Source: Pyricularia pennisetigena
Lineage: Eukaryota > Ascomycota > Sordariomycetes > Magnaporthales > Pyriculariaceae
Assembly (NCBI RefSeq): GCF_004337985.1
Contig: NC_043742.1
Span: 6,032,389 to 6,096,388, forward strand
DNA length: 64,000 nt
Reading direction: 5' to 3'
Positions 1-9,664 of this stretch are shown here, piece after piece (within the stretch, counting starts at the first letter, position 1; every line of letters starts with the position of its first letter). The position numbers and the translations under genes are program-made. Under the pieces are notes generated by a model. That model ran no database searches. It saw only the letters and a list, made by a program, of their open reading frames with translations, and had not been told where the DNA came from.

Positions 1-782
1 TTTTTTTTTTTTTTTTTTTCGTTTCGTGGCAATTTTGCCAAAATAAAACCATCATTTGGCCTGTCCTGGTTCATCTGTCTTTTTTTTTTGTATCTGGTAC
101 AGACCTTGTGCTCAGGCAGGCGGCTGGGATGTCAAAAGGTCGAGGCTCCTGGTTAGGCAACACAAAATCCCGTCGGGTGTCTGTGTTTATTGTACAATAT
201 GGAGACCCGGGCGTCGTTCCGAAGATGCTGAGTAGGACAGGGCAACAAATGTATGAATTACTACTCCGTTAGGGGAAGCACCTCCGCCCCTTAACCTGGC
301 CAAGATGGCGAGCGGAGCGTTGGTCTCTGGTACTATCTATCCCAACTGCCTCTTATGAGGGTGGCTGACCGCCACCCCCGGCGCGGGTTTCGGCTTCGTT
401 GCCGGAAGCCAAACCTGGAAAGCTTGGTGAATAGGCACCCCGACTGCTATACACACCGAAAAAGGGGGCGGTGACGGGGTGGTGTTGGGATCTGTTTATG
501 GGCTCGTTTTCGATCTGTTTCTCGTGCGGCCATCGGCAAAGTTTCTTCTTCTTGGAGAGATGAAGGATCTGTATGGTCAATAAGGATTACCAATATATTA
601 TGGCAAAGGGGAGTTTGTGTCTTGCCGCAAGAAAGAAACAGTAGGGCAGCCCGGAACTTTTTACGATACCAACAGCCGTTTGATTCTTTGAACATGGCCC
701 CTGTTTGCTATTGCAGCTGTAAATTTGACGCTTTTTTTTTAAAAATATATATATATATATATATACAATGAGCTTATAGCAT
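1..782. other. Intergenic, left edge; no gene seen
   Basis: The window opens in a T run (1-19). A second T run lies near 80-89 and an AT dinucleotide microsatellite at about 744-766. Part of this stretch is probably the 3' untranslated region of the minus-strand transporter whose stop codon is at 783-785. The short open frames here are low-complexity and show no recognisable domain. Confidence 0.6.
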
Positions 783-3634
783 TCATGGCCCAAACTTCTT
801 GCCATTCGGCAGACTCAGATAAGAGCATCCTGTCCAGTCACAAGTGTTCTGTACGCGAGGAAACAAGAAAACGTTAGCAAACAAAACAAAACACCCGGTT
901 TCATATCAAGTAAAAAAGACATGCAAAGGGGGTGGCGAAAAAAGAGGCTCTGCCTCAAATTCCAGATAGAGGCCAGGGGAAGTTCTTTTTGTCTTTTTGC
1001 TTACCTTATGCACATGCGTCCCCCACCACGAGAACTTGGAGCCTACGCCCGTGTAAAAGACGGCAAAGAAGATGATCACTCCCGCGATGGCGACGGAGCA
1101 GTCCAGGGCGGCGGCCAGCACAAAGTTGTAGCGGCCCCACCACTCGGACGCCCTGCGGCGCATGACGAGACCAAAGGCCAGGCCCACGATGGCCCAGCTG
1201 GCGTAGTTGGCTCCGGTGGCGGGCGGGATGTAGTTGAGGCCGCCGAGGAAGACGGGGACGTGGACGTGCTTGAGCCAGCGCGCGGCCTCGTACCGCCCCA
1301 GAGCGCGCGGGTGGCGCAGGCCCCAGACGAGGACGGGCAGGGCGGCGCCGATGAGCAGGAACCACAGCAGCGGCGCGTACAGGGCGCCCGGGCCGAAGAA
1401 GCGGCGCGGCCCCACGGCGCCCCAGATCATGGACGTGTTGAAGTGCGTCCGGCTGAAGGGGCAGGTGAAGCCGTTCTCGGCCTTGGTGGTGCAGATGCCG
1501 GGGATGCTGCCGAGGGCCCAGTTGAGCACGCCGACCTGGGACAGCGTGGCGAAGATGATGCCCACGACCTGGACGATGAAGAGCTTGATGGGCGGCACGT
1601 TGCAGTACAGGCCCAGCTTGAGGTCCTGGGCGAAGGCGAGGGCCTTGATGCCCGAGATGTAGCCCAGGTTGAAGAACCAGATGTTGGCCAGCACCTTGCC
1701 CTCGTACGCGTAGCCGGCAATGACCCTGCAGATGACCTCGATCTGGATCTTGATGTTGGTGGTGGCGTAGACCCACGCGAGCGGCAGGAAGAAGATGTAC
1801 GAGATGAGGAAGGAGAAGACGACTCCGTACCATCGCAGCTGGACCGGATAGGCCTCGCACGAGACGATGCCAAAGGCCAGGGCAACCACGCCAGCGGCCA
1901 CGTACCACCAGGTCGGTGCGACCCGGTACTGGGGCTGAGGCTGCGGCTTTGGCGGCTCGTACCTCGACGGCATGAAGCGACGGGCGAGCCAGGACGAGCT
2001 GATGGCCGACCGCAAGCTGTCGCGCTTCTCCAGGGCGAGCCAGACGAACAGGGACGTGATGGTGGCAAAACACAGGCCAAAGGTGTTGATGGCGTAGGTG
2101 GCGGGCATGTAGATCTCCGAGTAGTTCTCGTACTTGGTGACGTTGAAGGTGAAGCCTGCCTGCTTGTCGATGACTCGGGACACGTTGTACGACTTGCCCA
2201 TGTTGTCAAAGACGGCGTTGTCCTGGAAGGGCAGGTAGGCCAGGTTCCACGTGTTGGTGTAGTAGAGGATCGGGGCCAGGATCCAGACCCAAATCACGAG
2301 CGAGGCAAAGACGTTCATGATGGCCCACGGCGGCACGACCAGGGGGTTGTTGATGTATGCGACCTGGGCCCAGTCGAACGTGACGGGCATCAGGCCCATG
2401 CCACTCTTCATGCCGAATATCTGGTTGACTACGACGTTGTTGGGGGCTGCCCAGCAGATGAAGCTAAAGTATGAGAGGGCGGGGAAGATGAAGTCGGGGA
2501 ACCAGTACTGCATGCATGTGTCGGTGTCACGGTTAGCAGGTATGGGTGTAAGAACTGGAGAAACAGTGTGGAAAGAGATCCGGATATTCATCTGCTTACC
2601 CAGGTGAAGGAGGCACAAAATGCAATCATGAAGAAAGTGTATCTGGACATCTTCCACCGGCTGTTTGTTTATCGTTGTCGTTAGTCCTGGGGGGTTTTTT
2701 TTTGCACGGTAAAAGTAAAGCCAATATAGAAAAAAAAATCGGTCGTCTTCAACCAAGATCCATACCTTTCCGAGATCACCTTGTCCTTCGAGTGCAACGT
2801 GTGGTTCAGCGCCGTGTTGCCCAAGACGCCAGGCCACATCAAGCTCGGGGGCTCAACGACCAGTTTTCTAAAGATGCCAGAGAGGGCAAAGCCCAAGAGG
2901 AGGGTCGATGCCGTCATCAGGAGTTCGAAGCCCCAACCAGCGTCAAGACCATAGAAGACTCTTTGCTCGATGAGAACATCGACACTGAGACGGCTGAGGA
3001 AGCTCAGGTTGGCTAGGATGTAAATCAGGATGTTCTCCTATAGACATACGAAAGGAGCCTTGTCAGATATTTCTTTTCTCAGCTGCTATGATTCCAAAGC
3101 TCTACTGACCTTGGCGTTGAACGGGCCCGGGTTCAGCGAGATGCGCGAGCCAAAGATGGTGACGCCCCAGTCGGGAAGAGCATACTCCCAGGCTTTGCCG
3201 ATAGGGTAAGCAAGGAACTGGATGGCCGACTGTGACAGAGTGGTACCTGTGAAGAGTCAGGACTGTCAGCCAGGGAGGAACCGACATGATTTTGCAGCTT
3301 CTTATATCAAGAGCAACTTACTCGGAACCCTCATAGTGTTGAGTGCGTTCACTCCACTGCCCAGTATGCAAAAGGCGATACCAATCACCCACATCCTGAT
3401 GGTGAGGCAAGGCTGGTTTGGGTCATCCTCGTCAAGGCCAACACCGGCGGCGTGCAAGACTTCCATGCTGGGGAGACTGGCACCGTCGTCATCATCCTTG
3501 TCCTTCCTCACCGGATGCGGCTCTCGACTCTTGTCCGACGAGGAATCGGCCTCGGGAACGACATCACTGACTTTCTGGCCCGTGTGCTTCTCGTCGACGG
3601 TCTCGACCACGGACCCTTGAGCTTGAGAAGCCAT
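783..3634 (-). CDS. Oligopeptide transporter, OPT family
   Basis: Predicted 783-aa integral membrane transporter that imports small peptides or related substrates with protons, probably at the plasma membrane. I built six exons: 3634-3322, 3246-3110, 3037-2766, 2660-2600, 2507-1005 and 848-783; all junctions keep frame. The first about 90 residues are hydrophilic and acidic, then membrane segments follow. The family signature NPGPFN is encoded by exon 2, and the C-terminus ends in the usual short tail after a Cys-Asp-Trp motif, which only appears once the last intron (849-1004) is removed. Length fits fungal OPT proteins (roughly 750-900 aa). The start is the first ATG that opens the conserved frame; a CAA microsatellite lies just upstream. 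Substrate cannot be told from sequence: peptide, glutathione or siderophore-type transport are all possible in this family. Confidence 0.93.
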
Positions 3635-3661
3635 GGCTGAGGCTGTTATGTTATATCGTAT

Positions 3662-3690
3662 CAACAACAACAACAACAACAATAACAATA
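3662..3690. repeat. CAA trinucleotide microsatellite
   Basis: A run of CAA units, with a few CAATAA variants, ends 28 to 56 bases upstream of the transporter start codon and so probably lies in its 5' leader. It would read as TTG repeats in the transcript. Confidence 0.8.
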
Positions 3691-4392
3691 GGGAGGGGCA
3701 ACAACCATGTAGGTATATGCCGCAAACAGCTCAGGTAGCCTGTGGGGGGACAGGAAGAAGACGGGGTGAGAGGTCGCAAGATCAGATAAGATGGACAGAG
3801 ATTAGATGCCGTACATCTTTTTATATGATCAAAGCACCTCAAAGCCCGCTCCCAATACGGTCCACAATTCTCTCCAGTTGCAACTGGAACCATGACATGA
3901 TGTCGTCTCCTTTTTTTTTTTTTTTTTGTGATGTGGACATCAATGTTGCGAATCAAAGTCCCCATACAGTAGATAGTCAGTCACATTCGAGGATACAGGG
4001 CTCGGCTAAAGCAAGGGTTTCTTTCCATTTTCTGTCCTTGATCTACGAGCATGCGCCATATGTCCGCCCATACCGGCAGTGAGTGGTATAGGAGGACGCA
4101 ACAAAAAGAAAGGAGCTAGCAGCCTTGACTCATGGCTCTGCACCATAGTAACGACTTTTCTTTTCCACGATGGGTCTTTTGTGGTTCCAGAGCCTCACTT
4201 GTAAGCGATCTCTCAATCTGATAAGGTTCAGAGTCAAGGATCGCAAAGACTATGATGTTGTATTACGTACCCGATCTAGCCATAACTGGTCACCGCAGAA
4301 GCTGCGTGTGTTGCTGTTGGCCTCGGATACAAGAAACAAAAGAACATAAGGGAGGTATCAAAGCAGCCTGAAAAGCTTGCACTTCGTCGTGG

Positions 4393-4425
<33 letters not shown>

Positions 4426-4757
4426 GCTTTTCTCTCCACCCATGTATTTGGTGCTTCCGGGCTTCGGCGTCTGACCGACGCGCGTTAAGAGACAAAAGGG
4501 GCGCCGACTGATCCGCCTTACCCATGCTCAATCGACTTGACTTCGGGGCTTTAATCTTGATTGGGTGAGTGGATACGAAGAACCATGGTAGAAAAATCCG
4601 GACATTGGCTCGCTTGTAGCTTTGTAAGGGTCCATCCACTTTATTCATCATGTTGAGCACGCATTGAAAAATGCCATGCCATTCATATGTTTAACCCACT
4701 CTACCCCCTCACGTCGCCGAACAAGACTAAGGGAATCATCAATCAGTATCCCACTCG

Positions 4758-4791
<34 letters not shown>

Positions 4792-5209
4792 CCAATGCCC
4801 TTCACTCTCGGGGAAGCATAGCATCTGACACCGAAAAAGGGAGAAAATAAAAGGGGAGAATTGCCATGTCATCTGATGGAGCCATATGAAAACAGTGGCG
4901 ACAATCCAACCCAAGCTGTCAGTCGAAAAAAAAAAGTTTTAAAGAGTCAGTCAGCAACATGCTGCAGCCCACACCTCCCTCGACCTGCTGCGTCAATTCT
5001 CCATTTTCAGCTGGTGCCACTGTGATATTGGACATCCACCAGCATGAACCCAATGTCTACTCGCACTGTATCTGAGTGGACCATGAAGGGTGATTCTCGA
5101 TATCAGCCAAAGCGCCAGCCGTAAATTTCACGTATAAAGCTGAACGACAGTTGCGAAGGTTGGAGTTCATGTGGCTGACGAAAAAAAAAAAAAAAAAAAA
5201 AAAAAAAAA
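4393..5209. repeat. Three A homopolymer runs of 29-30 nt
   Basis: Uninterrupted A runs are at 4393-4422 (30), 4760-4789 (30) and 5181-5209 (29). All have A on the plus strand and lie within 820 bp of intergenic DNA. Their flanks do not resemble each other, so this is not a tandem duplication. The near-identical lengths may partly reflect sequencing or assembly limits for homopolymers. Confidence 0.85.
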
Positions 5210-5668
5210 CACTGCCCTCGACATCAAGCCCCATCGTCGTTGGGTATGAATCCAGATGGCAAGATCGTTGCTCAGCCAGCCTTGGTACTACCGAGGTCGG
5301 TTGTTGCCCTGAAGCTATTCAGGAACCGATCAAAACCAAGATGCTGCTGATGCTTTGAACTTGTGGTTATGAAAGCCAATGGCCCACATTTCAGCCCCAT
5401 TCCAGATTGTGTCGTTTCTTTTGTTGTCCAAGGGGAATTGCGAGTGAGCGTCCTGTCTATACACAGCTCGTGTACCAGCAACCCTGAGAAATCTGACCTC
5501 AAAGCCACGCGATTTGATTTTGACCGTTTGCCTGCTCATTATGAACGCAAAGAATGTTTTTGAAGGCGTGATGACCACCACCGCATGTATGCGATGACAT
5601 CAGTAAATCCTACGAGCCCAACTCGTAACCACGTCAAAGTTATAATGGTGCCTGACATAACGGAGGCA

Positions 5669-6806
5669 TTATCTCCTTCTCTTCTTACGCTTCTCACCAC
5701 CGCTTGATCTCCTCCCCTCCACGTCCCGTATATCCTTGGCGCTGATCCTCAGCTCGGCCCCACGCATCCTCCCGACGCCTGGCAGGCCGACGTCCTTGCT
5801 GCGCCTGTTGCCGTTGGTGCTGCTCGGAGGTCTCCTCCTGTCGCCACTGCTCTTGGCCGTCTCCAGGATGACGCCGCACTCCTTGGCCTCCCGCCTTCTC
5901 CTGGCCTCCTTGTCGGCCCCGGCCTTGACGATGCCCTTTCGCATCGCGATGGGCATGCTCTTCTGCTTGAAGCTGGACTCCTTGGCGCCGAGTTTCTGCA
6001 TGCGCAGGTCCGTCGTCTTTCGGCGGAGGCGGCCCTCGGCGAACGACTTCGCCGCCGTCGGGTTCGAGGCCGACACCGAGGACAGAAGCATCGACGAGGA
6101 GGAGAGGTTGCCGGCCGCCTGGTTCAGAAGGTGGGATTCGGACAGGAGGCGTTGGAGGGCGAGATCGTTTGCAAGCAGGTCGGCTGAATCTTCAGGGTCG
6201 CTTCCTGGTTTCTTTTTAGTCCTTGCGGGCGGTTCTTTTGGTTTCTTGCCATCATTGGTCAACGACGGTGGTCGGGAAGACTGTCGGAAAGCGTCATTAT
6301 AGGTTAGCAACCAAACCATGGCTATAGCGGGATCAAAGATGACCGCATACCATATAGGCTTTGAGCTCTTTTTTGGACATTGATAGTGTCGGATCTAGAC
6401 TCGGCGCATTTGATGAATAGTCCACAACTTCAACGACATTGATTTCTAGTGGAAAGTGCGTCAGTAGAATACCTCCATGCTATGAAGGCATGTAGCAAAA
6501 AATACCTTGATCGCCGCTCATGTCGTCGTCCTCACTGACATCCCCCTCCGAATCCTCCGAATCCTCAGAGAGTCCACCCCATTCGTCTGGTCCGTCGTCA
6601 TCTGAGTCCACGTCTGAAATTCCGAACTCTTCATCCTCGTCATCCTCGTCATCACATTGCTGCGTTGCTTGTCGCGATGGAGATGCCCCGGCGAGGGGCG
6701 CAAATTGAGCCTCAAAGTGTCGGCGGAATATTTCCTGCGCGTCTTCAACGGCCGCGCTGTCAATTTCTTGCGGTCTAGACTTGCGCTTTCCTAATATTGG
6801 GGCCAT
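5669..6806 (-). CDS. FAF1: FAF1-like rRNA processing / 40S assembly factor
   Basis: Predicted 335-aa basic nucleolar protein of the FAF1 (yeast YIL019W; human C1orf131-like) type, needed in yeast for early pre-rRNA cleavage and small-subunit assembly. Three exons: 6806-6506, 6445-6351 and 6280-5669, in frame. The N-terminus has the conserved short motif FRRHFEAQF near residue 30, then an acidic Asp/Glu/Ser tract (about 55-100). The middle exon gives a VVEVVDYSS stretch and a SMSKKELKAYM motif. The C-terminal third is very basic, with a VGRMRGAELRIS motif close to the end that matches the family's C-terminal conserved block, then a KKRRR tail. Assignment rests on these short motifs and overall layout; no catalytic domain is expected. 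Confidence 0.8.
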
Positions 6807-8026
6807 AGCTGGTCGAATTATCTTTTATTTGTAATTTTTTCTATTATTTTTCTCTGTCTGCGACCAGGCGGTGGAGGTAGCAAGCAAGCTTCCTCACGGA
6901 CCCGTATGGAGATGAGGGTAGTGAGGTTCTCAATAGCTTATCAAAGGAAAAATAATTTTTATCGGCGCGACAACTTTCTGGGGTCCACATCGGACATCCT
7001 TGTCGAGGGGCAGTGACGTGATGCGCCCGCGATGGAAGAAATGCCCCGCCTAAAGCTTTTCGTTCTTTGGCGTGGGAAATGCATACTTTAATAACGTGCA
7101 AAGGGTTAAATCAACAACAAGTGTACAATAAGCCAGTCTGGCCTGTAATTGATATTCTGGTCTTTCTTGCTTGTATGAGGTCTTTAGTTAGTTTGCAATC
7201 CCACGGATGTCAATACTTAAGACTAATATTTGCCATAAATCGCTGACCAAATAAATCCACTTAGTCTTTCAAAAGAGGTAAAAAAAAAAAAAAAAAAAAA
7301 AGGACATGACATTTGTGGGGCCTAGAAAGAAGCAGCAGCAAAAAGAGAGGTAACTCGGGACTGACGACGTACGTACTGTACAGTACTCGAACGCAACGAA
7401 CCTGCGCTGCGCTGCTGTTGCTCGCCCATTCCGCTCCCTTTTCCCCGCCCGCCCAAAGAAGATAAAAAAATAAAAATAAAAAAAATAAAGAAAAAAAAAA
7501 CCTGAAGCAATCCGTCTCATCCGGCTCAAGGTTGTGGGGCGAGTTAGGGGCGTGCAGGAACCCGAAACAAGCGCCAGCGATCGGCCCTTTGTGTTATATT
7601 TTTTTTCCCTCTTGTCTCTTGTCTTTTCTCTCTCTTTTTCCCCCAAACAATACCTGCCCACCCCTGTCAATTCCGTCCACTTATTCAGGAACATGAAACA
7701 TGAGCCGCTATGTTACGTCTTCTTCCAGAAGCACAATCAGTGGGGANNNNNNNNNNNAAAAAAAAAAAAAAAAAAAAAAAGAGATAATAAATTTGCTCAT
7801 ATAATCTTTCTCTCCCTCTTTTTGCTTTGTTGTAAGTCATGAGGGAAAAATGAGAGCCAGAGCCAAATTCACCTTGTAATCAACAATCATCCCAGTCATT
7901 CTCACGCACAGCACATAAACTACAACCAGAATATCGGCCGCATTAAATCTCAGCTCCAAGAGGCCGTGGTTGTATATATATTCTTTCATTCCCAGAACAG
8001 CCCCCTTCAAAACAAAACAAAACAAA
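6807..8026. other. Intergenic between divergent FAF1 and HIS6, with assembly gap
   Basis: About 1.2 kb separates the two divergent start codons and should hold both promoters. It contains an A run at 7280-7301 (22 nt), an assembly gap of 11 N at 7747-7757 followed at once by another A run, and a TATATATA-type stretch about 50 bp before the HIS6 start. No coding signal was recognised. Confidence 0.6.
7747..7757. other. Assembly gap (11 N)
   Basis: Eleven N bases directly precede a run of about 23 A, so the gap probably marks a homopolymer that was not resolved. Confidence 0.95.
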
Positions 8027-9085
8027 ATGACACGCTTCCGGCCCTGCATCGACCTGCACGCAGGCCAGGTCAAGCAGATCGTCGGCGGCACCCTGGACAG
8101 CAGCACGTCGGAGCTGAGGACCAACTTCGTCTCGCCCCATCCGCCTGCCCACTTTGCCCGCCTGTACCGCGACGCCAACCTCGTCGGCGCCCACGTCATC
8201 ATGCTCGGTCCGGGCAACGACACCGCCGCCAAGGAGGCCCTCGCCGCCTGGCCCGGCGGCCTGCAGGTCGGCGGCGGCATCACGGACAAGAACGCCGCCG
8301 AGTGGATCGCCAACGGCGCCGACAAGGTCTGACTTGCGCCCCCTCCCTCTATCTCCACATTTTCTTTTCTCTATCTTTTACTTTGTTTCATTTGTTGTAT
8401 TGTCAGAGCTGAAATAAGAAGCTAACATCAACAAAAAAAAAAAAAAAAAAAACTCCTCTTTGTGGCATGTCGTTCTATCTCTCGAGATCAGGCCATTATA
8501 ACCTCCTTCCTCTTTCCTGAAGGCCGCTTCAGCCAGTCAAGATTGGACGCCGTGCTCGCAGCCCTGGGCAATGACAAATCCAAGCTCGTCATCGACCTGT
8601 CGTGCCGTCGACGTGACACGGGCTCCGAGCCAAAGTGGGTTGTTGCAATGAACAAGTGGCAGACACTGACCGACATGGAGGTCAACAAAGGCAAGCGGCG
8701 CCGTAAACCTCAGGCAAACCCTCTCTGGACCAAGGGCAGCCTCGATGGAAATGAAGTTTGAAATCCACTGACAACAAGTCGTGCATAAAAAAACACAGAC
8801 TCCATCACGAAGCTCGAACCATACTGCTCCGAGTTTCTCATTCACGCTGCGGATAACGAAGGTCTTCAGGGCGGTATAGATGAGGATCTTGTTCAAAGCT
8901 TGGCCGAGTGGTGCTCCATACCCGTGACGTACGCCGGGGGTGGCAGAAACCTCGACGACCTCGACGCAGTCAAGAGATTGAGCAATGGCAAGGTCGACCT
9001 GACCATCGGCAGCGCCCTGGATTGCTTTGGCGGGAGCGGCGTTAAGCTGGAGGACTGCATTGAGTGGAATAGACGACAGGAATAG
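8027..9085 (+). CDS. HIS6: HIS6: ProFAR isomerase, histidine biosynthesis
   Basis: Predicted 261-aa 1-(5-phosphoribosyl)-5-[(5-phosphoribosylamino)methylideneamino]imidazole-4-carboxamide isomerase, the fourth step of histidine biosynthesis, cytosolic (beta/alpha)8 barrel. Length equals the yeast enzyme (261 aa). Three exons: 8027-8326, 8492-8690 and 8799-9085. The N-terminal [12 protein letters not shown] carries the first catalytic Asp, VGGGI is a phosphate-binding turn, VIDLSCRR holds the second catalytic Asp, and [16 protein letters not shown] and [14 protein letters not shown] are the C-terminal phosphate-binding blocks. Intron 2 (8691-8798) begins with GC, not GT: only a break after AAAG at 8690 joins the frame to the conserved DSITKL segment. 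Intron 1 contains a 20-nt A run. The start ATG opens the conserved sequence directly. Confidence 0.95.
8691..8798 (+). other. GC-AG intron of HIS6
   Basis: The donor reads AAAG|GCAAGC and the acceptor ACACAG|AC. Joining 8690 to 8799 restores the conserved enzyme frame, with no GT alternative that does so nearby. GC donors are a known minor class in fungi and usually have an otherwise strong consensus, as here. Confidence 0.8.
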
Positions 9086-9664
9086 CATACGGCAGATGGA
9101 AGTGGTTTGGTACCAAACATTTAATTCAGGCTACCAAATCGACAGAACAGGAAATAATAACAAAAAAAAAAAAAAAAAAAAAAAAAAAATTCAAGTACTG
9201 TATGAAGCAAGCAATCATGATCTTGGTACAATTTCATACAGGCTACAACGGCCGGCCCTCCAGGGGTCAAAAGAAATCGAAGAACCGGTCTCGGAGCAGC
9301 CACCGACTTTCCCGCCTGCTATGTCCATGCAGTACACCATTCGCCATATTCTCTTTTTGCGCCTTTTCTTGACCAAACCAGCGCGGGAAAATCGGATCAG
9401 AAAAATCCATACAACAAAGAAACACCGTTTCACTCCTCCTCGACGCAGCTACCATTAAATACCCAGATGCCATATACTCCGGCAGAAACAAAGGAGACAA
9501 AGAGCAAAAGAACAGTAAAAGAATAACAACTATTCCATGCAATGTCTTTAAAAGAAAATTAAAAAGGAAACACCAATCATAAAAAAAAGAAATATCACGG
9601 GAACAGCCAACTAGCCTCTAACAGCAAGCTGAAGATGCTCCCTAGACACCACGAGAAAACTTTC
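9086..9664. other. 3' region between convergent HIS6 and BUD4
   Basis: The stop codons of the two convergent genes are about 580 bp apart. The stretch is A-rich with a 28-nt A run at 9162-9189 and contains both 3' untranslated regions. No gene seen. Confidence 0.6.

Larger units (their letters stand above)
3635..5668. other. Intergenic region upstream of the OPT transporter; no gene seen
   Basis: Region of about 2 kb between two minus-strand genes: the transporter start at 3634 and the FAF1 stop at 5669. It holds a CAA-type microsatellite next to the transporter start, a T run near 3911-3927, three A runs and a TGACTCA heptamer at 4126-4132. Short open frames here have no family features and I leave them out. 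Confidence 0.6.

Noticed and set aside
921..2474. 517-codon plus-strand frame opposite the transporter
   Set aside because: It is rich in Gly/Asp/Arg/Val, has no domain, and is the antisense of a confident membrane transporter; it reflects GC-biased codons.
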